Assembly (NCBI GenBank): GCA_029931535.1
Contig: JAQPZY010001659.1
Location: 7,169,001 to 7,233,000 of the forward strand
Source of the DNA: Margaritifera margaritifera
Taxonomy: Eukaryota > Mollusca > Bivalvia > Unionida > Margaritiferidae
Length of the DNA: 64,000 nucleotides
Direction: 5' to 3'
Each line of letters begins with the position of its first letter. Positions within the stretch are counted from its first letter, which is position 1. A model generated the notes under the pieces. That model searched no databases and was not told the origin of the DNA. It worked only from the letters and a program-made list of their open reading frames with translations. The position numbers were made by a program, and so were the translations under genes. This document shows, one piece after another, positions 36,041 through 49,865 of this stretch.

Positions 36041-36565
36041 ACGAGGAAATTAAATGTTGAAAATAGGAGCCAATATTCGTGTTTACCATACTTTGTATTT
36101 CATGGTGACTTCGTCTTTTTCAAGCCAATTTAGCTGAAGAATTATAAGGATTATATAAGCAGGAATGTATAATGAAGTTCTTAATAGTGTTATACTTTTA
36201 AGTTAAGGGACAGGTTGGTCCTGTAGAACATCCTGAGAGTTTAGGGTATCACTGAAAACCTATTTACATTTTGAAAGGTACACAAAGTGAAATAATACCT
36301 GATTGACACAACTGTTCTTGTAGACGGCTTGGTGTTTGGTGTGTTTATATTCTCTGACTTATTTCAACGAACCTTCCTTCACAATAGAAGTATGCATACA
36401 AGTATAATGCATGATTTGTAAATCTAAGTCGTCAAATCATTTATTGATTTATTGAAGCTGGCATATACGTGTAAACGCAAATTGAATGCATACATCAATT
36501 TACGATTTGCTTGGCTCATATTGTCGCAAGTCTTAAAAGTACGATGATGAAGACACATATTGCTG

Positions 36566-36569
<4 letters not shown>

Positions 36570-36651
<82 letters not shown>
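36570..36651 (+). repeat. (TA)n microsatellite
   Basis: About 82 bp of uninterrupted TA. Confidence 0.97.
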
Positions 36652-36652
<1 letters not shown>

Positions 36653-37621
36653 CTTCAAAATCCGGTTTGTCGTAATTCGATGTCACTTTAACAGCATATG
36701 TGATGTGTTGCACAACCGTACTGCCGTATTTTGAACAATATGTAGGCAAATGATGTGAAAGTGGCAGGTATAGTTCACTGAACACGACTGTCGCATATCA
36801 AAGGCTTTTTTTTCTTCAATGGATTTGCATATATGAAGCCTCGCCGCACACAGGGCGTTTCGACCTTATGTTCGGATGGAATAATTACGCAATTTAGGAG
36901 CTAATCTATGAGGAAGTTGAAAATATTTTCAATATCAGGCAGTTTCATATACTTCTTTCATATGACGTGTCGTAAATTTATTTACTTGTATTGGTTATGT
37001 ACATCATGATTGTATCTTATGAAAAATCTGTAACCGTGATATTGGTCCCAGGTAAAAGGTACAAACGAGCATGTAGTAGAGTGAATTGTCTTAGCTTCAT
37101 AATGATTCGTGCCAAGCATTATGAGAATCTATCAAGGGGTTTAAAAAACATTTGCAAATGAAAAACGTTACACAATACCTCAACAAACCATCAGAAAAGT
37201 GATTGCTATGTCTCGCTTCCTACTAATATTAGCTTGAGTGGCCAGGAAATCTAATTAAAAGCCCCCCAACACACACACACTCAGATTTATTGGGCACAGC
37301 AACTTGTGTACATTTTTGTATGCATTAATTGTTTTGTGTGGCTGTGATACAAGTTATTACAAATGACCTCTTCTGTTTTTTATACATGAATATGTCTATT
37401 ATATGCAACCATAAATTGATGGTTAGGTTAACAGTTATGAGGGAAAAGTAAAACACATGCTTATAGACAACTTTGTTTGACATGAAAAGCTAAATTGCCT
37501 CTCTGATACAAGTGCTTGGGCATGCAAATAGAAAAGTACAGTCTAAAACTGATTCCGGGATATAGCCACATAAATCAAACTAGATTTGTGTTTGTAAAAC
37601 ACATATGTACTCACTTCAGAC

Positions 37622-37832
37622 CAAACAAATAAATTCAGTGAATTGTTGTACCCTGCCTACAATGGCAATGTCACAAACGTTGACAATAAATAAATCTACT
37701 TTAAGACTGAGCTGTAAATTTACTGAGCAGACATGAAAGGTAACCAAGTTTCAGTGTTCTGTCTCAAATGGCATTAGAGGAAAAGTGCAGAAAAGGGGTA
37801 AATAAAAAATTATCTGTGACCTTGACCCTCAA
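37622..37832 (+). repeat. Duplicated segment, copy 1 (see 38502-38697)
   Basis: It shares ATTCAGTGAATTG, CAATAA.GAAATCT-like, GAGCTGTAAATTTACT, CATTAGAGGAAAAGTGCAG and AAAAGGGGTAAA with copy 2, in the same order. By eye they are roughly 75% identical. Confidence 0.75.
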
Positions 37833-38235
37833 TTTTCTTCTCACCATCAAAATTTACAGTAAATTATTTTCATCACATTCTCATGTGGTTTCTCCGACTT
37901 GGCTTGACTTCTGTAATTCGCGCTGAAATATCAATGAGTTCTACACTTCTGCCCTTAAAGATGCTGTTCTTTTCAGCCTAGCTTTCATTGATGACAGCTC
38001 TCATTTCTGTCGATAAGCGTTCGTCTGAATGGCAGAAAAGGATTTTAAAATGAGTATGGAAACTGGAACGCCATTTTGTTTACAAATGTTGCTCAAGTTG
38101 CAGAAAATTATGATCATGTTATAAGGTTGTTCATTGGTCTTTAACGGTACCAATTATTGGCTATATCATGCTGAGGAAATCGGAGCTAAGTGTCTTTCCA
38201 AAGGAAACATGGAAGCAGCCAACCCAGGTTGGCAT

Positions 38236-38306
38236 GGCCGAGTATTGAACCTGAAACCCTTGGATAAGGAGTCCGACATGCTACCAACTGAGGTGCCATG
38301 TGAAAG
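38236..38306 (-). repeat. tRNA-like sequence (probable SINE head or decayed tRNA)
   Basis: The minus strand reads CATGGCACCTCAGTTGGTAG, then TCGGACTCCTTATCC and CAGGTTCAATAC, ending GCCATG. The ends pair as an acceptor stem (CATGGC/GCCATG). The D-arm and T-loop phrases are tRNA-like, and the 7-nt loop CTCCTTA would place CCT as anticodon. The anticodon stem has a mismatch and the T-loop is imperfect, so a functional tRNA is unlikely. Confidence 0.5.
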
Positions 38307-38501
38307 AGCAGGCAGAGAGATCCCAGGACCAGACGATCAATCAATTTGCCAGTTGCTTTGAGTCTAGGATGTTTGCTCTACCAATGATTTCAATGGAACA
38401 GTATAGACCATGATCTGCTGGCACATTATGCAATGCCAGATATGCCTTTTCTATTGTAGTTGCTTGGATAAATAGGATAACTTTCAAATAAAAAACACAG
38501 A

Positions 38502-38697
38502 TAAACAAGCAAATTCAGTAAATTGGTGAAGTAGCAAAAGTTCACAATAATGAAATCTGACTATGACCTAGAAGACAGAGTTGTAAAGTTACTCGGTGGA
38601 CATAGAAAGGAAACAAGTTTTAATGCCCTATCTCAAAGGACATTAGAGAAAAATTGCAGAAAAGGGGTGAAAAAATTATCAATGATCTTAACCTTAA
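38502..38697 (+). repeat. Duplicated segment, copy 2 (see 37622-37832)
   Basis: It matches copy 1 in order and spacing, about 880 bp away. The tRNA-like sequence lies between the two copies. Confidence 0.75.
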
Positions 38698-40302
<1,605 letters not shown>

Positions 40303-40530
40303 CAAGGTTTAATTCAAACAACCTGCAGTTATGTTAGAAAATTGAACTCTTGGCGAGGAGAAGGTTTTGATATGAATTAAATCGGAGAAACTCTGGGAAA
40401 CCAATGACTTTGGATGGACCGCCACTTGTCATCGTGCGTGCTAGGACTGGGGATAACTCTCATGTCCACAGTGGTGCAAAGCTGGGGTATTATAGCACGT
40501 TTCAGACTATGACGTCTTGGTTATGTTTTG
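40303..40530 (+). repeat. Duplicated 230-bp unit, copy 1 (see 40975-41205)
   Basis: It shares GTTTAATT..AACAAC, AGTTATGTTA, CTCT(T/C)GGCGAGAAGAAGG, GGGAAACCA, CTTGGATGGACC and CATCGTGCGTG with copy 2. A frame beginning ELNRRNSGKPMTLDGPPLVI is open in this copy and has a matching open frame in copy 2. Confidence 0.85.
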
Positions 40531-40974
40531 TTTCTATGTGTATAATCATTTTCTAATTTCCACGGAAATGTTGAAGCTAGTGACAGAGAAATTAAATAGT
40601 TTGATTTGAACAACTGGTTAACAGGTACCTGATTACAGTTTGAATGTGTTTGGTGTTTGTTCATGGTCCCTAAAGCGGTGGTAAATATATATATAGTGGG
40701 ATAAGTCTTGCGTGCTGAAGATTACAAATATGACAAGAGGCAATTAAAAGTGGCTGCAATTTTAAAGAAGCACGCGATAGAGTAATGTCTTTACAAGCTA
40801 CAAAGCATATTGTGTGATCTTTTCCACAATTTGAACGTTTTCGTTTCGTACCTACAGAGTTCCATTTAAGTCAGTCAAATACAGACTCTTCAAGGAACTT
40901 GCTATATTTTCCCAGGAAGTGCTACTTTCGATATTAATAGAAGTAGCGTGGGCTGTCAGTTGGTACCTTGTAAT

Positions 40975-41205
40975 ACTAGGTTTAATTTTAACAACTTGTC
41001 GAACATAGTTATGTTACAAGATTCAGCTCTCGGCGAGAAGAAGGCGTTTAGAATTCAATTGGGCAAACTGTGGGAAACCAGCAACCTTGGATGGACCTTC
41101 ACTTTTCATCGTGCGTGTTAGGACTGGGGATAAAACGTCAGCAGAGGTGCAAATCAGGCGTGTTACAGCTGCATTGTTGAGGCTATGACTTTTTGGATAT
41201 ATTCT
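40975..41205 (+). repeat. Duplicated 230-bp unit, copy 2
   Basis: It is about 672 bp from copy 1 and in the same orientation. The corresponding peptide is EFNWANCGKPATLDGPSLFI followed by VRVRTGD. Whether this was ever coding is unknown. Confidence 0.85.
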
Positions 41206-41650
41206 GCTTCTTATTTTTTGTAATCTTATATCTAGATATCACATAGTTAAGCTCACGGCATCTACCGACAGTCAGAAGTGAGGGTGTGTGTTGCAGTCTT
41301 GTGAATTGGTCTCCCAGCAAGGAGTATTCTTGCTTGTTTAACGTCACACAAATATTGGAAAGCTTTTAACTTTATGCACCACAATTAAGCACGGGAAGAA
41401 TATTGCCCTCAATTTTAGCGTAAAGTTTATGTCAAACTATGCATTCAGTATTTACGTTTCCATCCTATTAATGTATAAGGTTGCTGATAGCCCTGTACTT
41501 TCAATATTCACCGGAAAGGACATTTTTGTCTCTTTATAATTACTGATTTATAACCCAGTGAATTACTTCGCACGAAATATATGTTCCTGATTTCTTTTTA
41601 TCAAACTAACTCGATTTTGCCATTACAAAAAAATCCAACAACAGAAAACA

Positions 41651-41651
<1 letters not shown>

Positions 41652-41724
<73 letters not shown>
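41652..41724 (+). repeat. (TA)n microsatellite
   Basis: About 73 bp of TA. Confidence 0.97.
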
Positions 41725-41728
<4 letters not shown>

Positions 41729-41842
41729 AGTGATCATGTCCATGTGCCATCTCATGTTTCGAAATAAAGTTGTAAATTAAACAGGATATCAGTTATGTTC
41801 ATATGTTCATCCTTTATATATATATATATATATGCCCGTCGA

Positions 41843-41870
41843 CAGTTATTTGTATATATACAAATAACTG
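41843..41870. repeat. 28-bp perfect palindrome
   Basis: CAGTTATTTGTATA followed exactly by its reverse complement TATACAAATAACTG. There is no spacer and no mismatch. Confidence 0.97.
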
Positions 41871-41894
41871 CGTGCGTTTATAATGTCGCACATT

Positions 41895-42385
41895 TCCTCG
41901 TACACAGTTAAAGATAGAGACTTTAAATTTTGGGATACTTGGGATATGTTTAAGGGTGGTATGTTGATGTGTACATCGAGTTTAGAATTTTAATGCAACC
42001 CCTTATCCGTGGGGGGGGGGGGGGAGAAAGAGAGAGATTGGAGGAGGGAAACTTTTTAATTAATTGAGTACTGTATAAACTGTGCATCTGTTTTGAGAGT
42101 TTTTTTCTTGCACAATTACCGTACGCTCTTCAGCATAGAGACCTGAAACATTGTGATATGATTTGGAATGGTCTGTTGATGTGCACAGCAGATTTTAGAA
42201 TTTTGATTCCTCCCATATTTTGGGACTAAATAGTTTTATATAAATTATGTAGTAATGTTAGGAGGTTTATTTTTGTTGCTGTTGTTGTTGTTATTGTTTA
42301 TCGCTCAACTCCCCTACGTGTTTCAGAATAGACAATTCAAACCATGTGATTTGATTGAGGCTAGTCAGAAGAGATGTAATTGTAA
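41895..42385 (+). repeat. Diverged ~210-bp tandem repeat, 2-3 copies
   Basis: ATAGAGAC(T/C)T, TGGTATGTTGATGTG(T/C)ACA and TTTTAGAATTTT recur about 210 bp apart. A weaker third copy starts near 42325. A 14-base G run is at about 42010. Confidence 0.6.
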
Positions 42386-42429
42386 TTATGAGTGATAATA
42401 ACTACATACCCTTTGTCCCCTTTCAAATG

Positions 42430-43130
42430 ATCTTGTATGCATGTGTGCATGTGATGGATAGCAACGGTGTGTGTTTGTATTTCCGTAAGTAAGTGTTAGT
42501 AACCCTCAACTATCCATATTTCATCATCTGTTTTGTTTCTAAGGGTGGGTGGTGGATTGCAATTAGATGTATTAGTGACCATCACATAACTCCCCTTTTC
42601 CTCATTCGTTATGTTTCGATGTGTTGGTGATAGGTGGTCAAGGTGGGTGATGGATAGTCATTAGGTGTTAGTCCTCATCACTCTAAAAGTTACAACAAAA
42701 GAGTGTAACATGTGTTAACAACCTATACTCTTATGAACCCCCAACGGCCCTTTTCGGAGCCACCGAGGTTACTAGAAATAGAAAAACTACTCAATATCAC
42801 CCCCCCCCAAAAAAAAATTGTTTTCTTTTAATGTGTAATTTTCTTAATTTTAATTTTTTAACAATTTTATTTAAACATTTTGAATTTTGAGTTTTGTATG
42901 CATATCTTTTACAATTGTAAAGAAAAAAAGATTCAAACTGTAACTTTTAATTTTACAATGTTTTAAAAATGTATTGCAACTTTTTCAATTTGTCCTAACA
43001 TATTTCAGTCTTCGCGCGATGCAATCTGTTTCATTTTTTAATTTGTTACTTTAAATAAATACATTTTTTAAATTTTTACCTTAATTTTTTTTTTTACAAT
43101 TTGTAAAAGATATTTTTTAAATTTGTACAC
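42430..43130. other. Low-complexity intergenic sequence
   Basis: It begins with 2-3 loose ~110-bp repeats (GGTGATGGATAGTCATTAGGT and similar). T/A-rich sequence follows with recurring AATTTTTTA and TTACAATTTGTAAA phrases. No gene. Confidence 0.6.
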
Positions 43131-43133
43131 TTC

Positions 43134-43390
43134 AGAGGAATTTCTTTTTAATCTCCGCTAAAATCCATATTAGTTTAGAAATTTTAGTATTACTTTTAGT
43201 TTCGGCCATATTTTGAAATTTTTCCGGACCTTTTTCAATCTCCAATAAATTCTGTATGAGTTTTGGAATTTTAGTACTAAGTTTACTCTAAGCCATTATT
43301 TTAAAAAATGTCCGGATTCTTTTTCAGTTTCCGCTAAAGTCCATTTTTAGCATTACTTTTAGTCACGTAAATTTTAGTGCTATGATGACT
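43134..43390 (+). repeat. ~85-90-bp diverged repeat (composite locus 2, part a)
   Basis: AATCTCCGCTAAAATCC, GAAATTTTAGTATTACTTTT and AGTTTCGGCCATATTTT recur about three times. They correspond to the 34.0-34.4 kb units (TCCGCTAACGTCCG, TTTTAGTGCTACTTTTAG, CCAATTTTTTT). Confidence 0.82.
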
Positions 43391-43559
43391 TGGTTCCCTT
43401 GAATATAGCTATGTATAACATCAATATAATATATGCATATTTATCGACACCGCCAACATAATCTGAGCTACAGGTAGTGCTTTATATATAAATCTCGGAT
43501 ATATGCGAAAAAACTGTCCAAAAAACTTCCGTTCCTCTGTTTGGTTTGTGAAAAGGTGA

Positions 43560-44412
43560 GTATTGGATGGTGATAGTGAGTGATTGTCTGTAAATTTAGG
43601 TGTTAATTCTCATTACTTTACTCCATAAATTTATATCATACCCTTACACACCTGTTTGTAGGGGTGGGTGCTGGTCAATAGGTGTGAGTGATGTTCAGTA
43701 AGACTGTCTATTACTTAGTATCCGTGGGTGCTTGTCAATTGGTGTGGGTGTTGGTCAGTAAGAATATCATGCGTATTGGTTAGTAGGCGTGAGTGTTGGT
43801 TAGTAAATGTGGGTATTGGTCAGTAGATGACTTGGTATTGGTGAATAGGTATGTGTGTCGGTCAGTGGAGGTGAGTGTTGGTCAGAAGATGACTGGATGC
43901 TGGTCAGTCATACGGCATATTGGTAAGTACGTGTTGGTGCTGGTCAGTCAAACGGCGTATTGGTTAATAAGTGTAGGTATTGGTCAGTCCAACGGCGTAT
44001 TGGTGAGTAGATGACTGGGTGTTGGTCAGTCCAAACAGCGTATTGGTTAGCAGGTGCGGGTGCTGGTCAGTAGATGACTAACGGCCTGTTGGGTAGTAGG
44101 TGTAGGTGTTGGTCAGTAGATGACTGGGTGATGGTCAGTCAAACGGCATATTGGTTAGTATGTGTGGGTGCTGGTCAGTCCAAACGGCGTGTTGGTTAGT
44201 AGGTGTGGGTGTTGGTCAGTAGATGACTGGGTGATGTCGGTCAAATAGTGTATTAGTTAGTAGGTGTGGGTACTGGTCAGTCCAAACGACTTGCTTGTTA
44301 GTGGGTGTTGGTGCTGCCCAGTCAAAACGGGGTGTTGGTTAGTAAGTGTAGGTATTGGTCAGTGGATGACTTGGTGTTGGTGAGCCAAAACGGCGTATTG
44401 GTTAGTAGGTTT
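43560..44412 (+). repeat. GGTCAGT/CGGCGTATTGG minisatellite (composite locus 2, part c)
   Basis: Many alternating short units, such as GGTCAGTCAAACGGCGTATT, GGTTAGTAGGTGTGGGTG and CTGGTCAGTAGATGACTGGG. Spacing is irregular. The array is G/T-rich on this strand. Confidence 0.9.
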
Positions 44413-44665
44413 TGTTTAAAAATTACATTTCCCGTTAGAGGCTATCGTTTTTATCTTGAGGTCATATAGTTCCACAATGTTAAACATATGGACCCTTTTT
44501 AACATTACCATTCCTATTAGAGGAAATACAGTCCCATAATGTTAAAACTATGGGAAAAATGTTTTCAACGTTGCATTTCCCCTAGAGGCCATAGGGTCAT
44601 ATTTTTCAATGGTGCCTAGTGTTAATTCCCACTGAGGCCATATTGTCCCATCTGAGGCTAAGGTA
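44413..44665 (+). repeat. Diverged ~76-bp repeat, about three copies
   Basis: ACATTTCCC(G/C)TTAGAGGC-type phrases followed by CCATA and AATGTTAAA recur near 44427, 44505 and 44570. A weaker copy runs to 44660. Confidence 0.6.
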
Positions 44666-45089
44666 CCCCAATTATTATTGTCGACATGATTTGACACAAC
44701 AATTCAACATCAGCTCTTATGAGCTTTTTACCGACATGACAAAAAGAGTAAAGACACTAAATCAACCTGATTTGCAAAACATACAAACGCAGCATAATAC
44801 ATAAATACAATGGGACAAATCACATTGTACATAACTTAAAATATAAGCAAGCAAAGCGTTGCAAACGGCAGAAAATAAAATCGAATTTTGTATTTAGGTA
44901 ACAACAAAAAATCACAGGTTAGGACCTGAAGGATGCTTTAAAAAAGTCTAGGTAACTTAGCATCTAAGTTAAATTCTAAATTAAAATAAATGTAAAACGA
45001 AGCACCAGTTTACAGTAGGGGCACTTGATTTTGATTGTACATTAGACAAAGGCAGTAAAACAAACAAAACGCTAACACATATATTAGTT

Positions 45090-45905
45090 ATTATCATAAT
45101 GGCAGGAGAGTTGTATTATCTGCAAATATTATATTTACAGTCTTTACCATTGCATAATAAAATTAATGATCGAAATGAACTAAAATTTTATTCCTCTCAG
45201 AAGAGATTTTGTAATTCATTACATAAAATGACAGATGCATATATAAAAGACGTTTTGCCACAATAAGGTTTTTATTCTTGAAACATCTAAAATATTTGAA
45301 AGTCTAAAATTGGTTTCATTGTGTTTAAAACATATAAAAATCATCCAAACATTGGAGAACACACCTATTCAGAATTTTAAATGTCTCTATAGTCATTGAT
45401 CTAAATCTGCACACCTTCAGGGTTAGCATTGTTGCCTTAAGTTAGAGTTTATGGTAACTGCTTATGGTCGTGCATTTGTTCAGGTTTAGTAGTGTTCTTA
45501 TCACTGCAAAAGTGTCAGGCTATGGGACAGAAGTGCCAGGCTAAGGGACAGACGTTGAAATTGGAAAGAATAAATGTATGTAAGATAGTCTGTTTGTTGA
45601 GTCTTGTTAACTTTTGACTAATACATTTCAAGACAGTTGCCTTGAAGATTTCCTACAAAGATTGTTTTTTTCACATGTGAACCGAATTGCAGTTGATAGT
45701 CAAAACCAACTCTTAGCAGTTTGACTATTTCTTCACAGTTTATGACAGCATTGCTTATGTTAAGTACAGGTTTCATACTGAATATCGTTTTACCCACAGC
45801 TAGTGCTTAAAACATTTCAGGGTTGGCTTGCATTTTTGTTCCCACTGCACCAGTCTGTCAAGCGTGTCAATTAGAGTGTCAAAGTCCGGTAATAAAAAAG
45901 GATAG
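45090..45905 (-). mobile_element. Decayed LINE, 3' part of reverse transcriptase ORF
   Basis: On the minus strand, across frameshifts and stops, it reads KPVLNISNAVINCEEIVKLL then FDYQLQFGSHVKK, LTRLNKQTILHTFILSNFN, CPLAWHFC and the terminal FSSFRSLILLCNGKDCKYN followed by IC. These are the standard order of motifs at the end of jockey/CR1-style LINE reverse transcriptases. It is 5'-truncated and dead. Confidence 0.82.
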
Positions 45906-46164
45906 TGTATTTTCATGAGCATTGTTATATAGAGAGCCAGAATCAGGTGAATGTGGAAGATTACTTTTATTCAATACTTATTGTATACGATGTATTAGAT
46001 ACCTGTGTAAACTTGTGTAAATGGAGAACCATAGATATACAGCGAATTGCAATAAGATGTTAAAGGAACTGTATGACTGTGGTATATTAAAATGGGCTAC
46101 ATTTTGTTTGAGTATGGTTTTTATGTATGTGTGGATATGTCACGTTGTTGGTGATATGAAACTG

Positions 46165-46735
46165 TTTTGTCCCAAAGACTGAAGGACTGCATGTTGCAAT
46201 CATGGTATGGAAATCTAGCAAAATCAACAAAATATGAGGAATATCGTCAGTACCAGTCTATGTTAAATGTTAAAAAATATCTACTTGCAGATCTGCCTTA
46301 TTATCTACGTACAGCTTCAGCTAGATTTCGGTGTTCCAGTCACGGCCTGAAGATTGAGACTGGAAAACATGTAGATATACCACGTTATATGTGTTATTGT
46401 GAGCCTTGTTTTGAGAATTAATATTTGTTGATTGAAGATAAATTTCATGCATTATTGAACGGTTCAAAATATTATGATGTGAGAGCGAACTATTTACAAT
46501 ATTCCTGGTATAATCAGATAAGTAAAGAGAAATTCTGTCCAATTATGTACAGGGAGAGTCCATATGTTATTCATTGAGTGTCGAAACTGGTTTCAAAGAA
46601 TCTATCAGATTTAGAATAACACTCTGATGTGATAAATATTGTATGGTATAATTGGCTTTATGTTGCTTTGTGACATTTTTATATGCTATTGTATAATGGG
46701 CCGATGGCATGGATCACCTGAATACCTGAATAAAG
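46165..46735 (+). mobile_element. Decayed LINE, C-terminal end of ORF2 and 3' UTR
   Basis: The + strand reads LKDCMLQSWYGNLAKSTKYE, then ASARFRCSSHGLKIETGKHV, a CYCEPC pair, and after one in-frame stop IEDKFHALLNGSKYYDVRAN. It ends VSKLVSKNLSDLE. This is the FR.S.H.L.IE.GR..C..C..EDE.HFLL..Y...R pattern at the end of many invertebrate LINE proteins. There are two in-frame stops but no clear frameshift. It belongs to a different family from the relic on its left. Confidence 0.82.
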
Positions 46736-47030
46736 AATATATAATTGAGCATGTATATATACATTTATATATAAATTTATATCTACATGATGTTTGGCAA
46801 ACACGATGCAATAAAAATTGAATAAAAGGTACAAGGTTGTACAGCAACACTTTTTACGATGCATTTTAAGTCAGTGCTCTTTCTTTTTTTTTCTTTTTTT
46901 TTTCTTGTATTGTTTTTGTAAATATCCACAACCAAACATCATGTAGCTTCTGCAAAGTAATTACATATTTGTGTTTTGATCTTGTCTCGTTCATGTAATC
47001 ATCGTCCTATGCATCTTTTTGTGTCCTTGA

Positions 47031-47101
<71 letters not shown>

Positions 47102-49857
47102 CCAATAATACGGATGATGAACCACCATCCGTGGTGCATTTTATAATGTCTTTTTATTTGTCCACAAATCAAACAATATGTTGTTTCTGTTAAATTTAGT
47201 GAATCTAATGATTTGCCTCGAGCCAGATCTACCAATTAAGCCCAACATCTTTTGTTTTGGTACAATGCAGAAAAAAAGTATTCTAATGTTCACAAAGATC
47301 GCAGTTCGGACCTTTTTGTCTTATTCTGTATTAACACAGAACTGGTTGCCAAGATACGATGAAATGTATGGATATGTAAGCTTAGAATCATTAATATTTT
47401 CCCGACTTACCTCCACAGTTTAATAAATAATTTCTCACTGTTAATTCGAAAGTAATTCACAAACATGTTAATAATACCACACAGAACCTCTGATTAAACC
47501 TGATTTAAAATATTTGGTTTCTTTATAAAAAAAATACCATAAAACGGAGACATGAAAGATTCAGTTAGTTGCATCAAATACTTTACTGCCTCTAGAAAAA
47601 TGTTCATGCGAATTGTGAAAGCTTTTGTATTGGAGGAACTATGCAATGCCTTGTAAAAACACTGTAGTGCACCAAAGACGTTCAAGAAGCAACTAACCTG
47701 GACCAAGCGATCACAATAATCGCCAAAGGCAATCAAATTGTCAGATAGTGTTTAATTTCAATACAAACGTATTTTGCAGTCGAAATGTTGGGGCTTGTTC
47801 TGCTGTATGCAGAATTTAAGTCCGGTAATGCATATTTTGAGCAATAAATAAAACTTTCAATAGTTTGAAGAAAAAAAAAAAAAAAAAAAGAGAAATTTTT
47901 TAAAGATATACTAGTTAATAATGGGTAATGACTAAATTTGACTAGGAGCCAGACCAGGAACGTAAAATTCCATAGTTTAGTCATGTCTAGTACACTAGTG
48001 ATAATCAAACATTTCAGTATTTTTTTCAGGGCTAGATTTGGTGAATATTTGGGAAATTCTAGCGCCAAACTAGACAAAGGATTTGTTGAGGTAAAGTAAC
48101 GTCAGCTACCCCCATAGCAATAGTGGTCATTTTGGGAGACGGTATTTACAGGTATTGCCTGTTACCCGATATTGATCAAAATATGTATGTAATAAGTAAG
48201 CAGTGGTTATCTATTTACAAAAAGCGTTGTGACTGCACACCACTAAGAACCATATTCCATTTGACACTCTATTTTCGCCGTTATTATAAACTCTGAAAAT
48301 CGTACCAATTAATAACAGGCTTGTTATCAAAAGGCAAATGCCAAGCATACAACTTATCTGGACAATTTTCCTAGTTATATATGTAATATGTTTTAGTTGT
48401 GTGAAGATCAGCATAATCAATCTTACAATCTACGATCAAGTTCTCAATTGAATTTTACCCTACCAAAAGCCCAAGAATTGAACAATACCAACGTATTCTT
48501 GCTTATTTAAGAGAATTATGCTGGAATTCCCTCCCTTGAACTTTAACACGGTCAATATATAGTTTTTAGAGTTCTTCTGTGTGTGTGTTGGGGAGGGGGG
48601 GGGGTGAAAACGAGCGAGAGAGCAACTGGCGTACATATTGTAAATGCTGTAAATACTGCAAATTAACTATTGGAAAGCTACAGTGAAGATTAGCATTTAT
48701 TGTATGGTAAATACGCTCCCCTAGTTAATTAAAGTTTTTATTATTATCACTATTATTATTATTAGTAGTAGTAGTATTTGAATAAGCGAGAGAGAGAAAG
48801 AGACTCATTTTTTGTGTTTTCTACTGAATAATTAAACAAAAAATCATCTAACACTTGGGTATATTTATTTTGTTACATGAATCAAAGAAAATAGATTTAA
48901 AGACGTTTTACTTTGAAAAAAATAATTAACCATACATCATAGACTTATGATCCTTAAGTGTCAGAAACTATGACTGTGCTATATTCTGTTCATTTTTATT
49001 TTTTCATAGTTGTCCTTTTGCATACGTCATCATTTTTGCAGTCTCTACTGTATCTAATGAAGGGAAAGAGATGGAATTATCTGGATGACTATTTAATCAT
49101 ACTTAGTGGTTTTTTCTTCTTATATTCTTGTGTTGCTGAGTAATATATATTCCCTGAAGAGAACTCTGTAATGTATATTCGCTTAAATTATATTAATAAA
49201 GCAGTAATGAACTTGGGCAACGTTTGGCCCCGTGTTCCCCTAATCTTGACCCATGTACGAATTTTTGTATTATTTACTTCTAATGCAAACAATTATTTGT
49301 CCATTTCAAATTGTTTGTGTCTCTCGAATTTGGGTTACAGGGGGATACATTGGGCATAGCTTACTGGATCCTAGGTGTGATACTGATAATGCCTAAGCCA
49401 AACCAGCGATTTTTCGACTGCCAGTAATTTTACTACTACATTTTCAGTGTGGCTCCTCCATGTAGTTTTTTCTCTGAATCCATACCATTAACTGAGGCTG
49501 ACTGCATAGGTCATGTATTAGGGTGGTCACTTATAGACTATAAGCTGTAGACTAGTCATAGGTAACGATGGCGACTTTGTTGGTCAAATAAGCGGATGTA
49601 TAAGTTACAAATAATCTTAATTTCTAAGTCTAGCAAATGTGATGAAAAATGTTCAAAAAGGGGGTATTTTGAGAAGTGTTAAAAAGAAGTTTGTCATCAC
49701 CTCTAAGCTGCTGAAGAAATTTACAGAAACATTGTAGGCTGAATAAATGGATGCAAATGTGCGCAAAAAAACACGTTTTTTTTTTTCTTACTCTAGATCA
49801 ATTTTGTTGAGCCTGCCTTGGCGTTAGCTGATGATAGTGATCACTTTGGCGTCCGCA
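46736..49857. other. Intergenic, no gene recognised
   Basis: It contains (TA)n at 47032-47098, poly-A at about 47872-47890, and a G run near 48594. Short open frames show no family resemblance. Confidence 0.6.
47032..47098 (+). repeat. (TA)n microsatellite
   Basis: About 67 bp of TA. Confidence 0.97.
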
Positions 49858-49865
49858 CCCTAGAT

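Larger units (their letters stand above)
35106..37600. other. Intergenic, no gene recognised
   Basis: It holds three microsatellites, (ATTG)n, (CT)n and (TA)n, and otherwise featureless AT-rich sequence. Confidence 0.6.

Noticed and set aside
38236..38306. Functional tRNA gene on the minus strand
   Set aside because: The anticodon stem has a mismatch and the T-loop is imperfect, and it is surrounded by duplicated repeat sequence. A SINE head or decayed tRNA is more likely.
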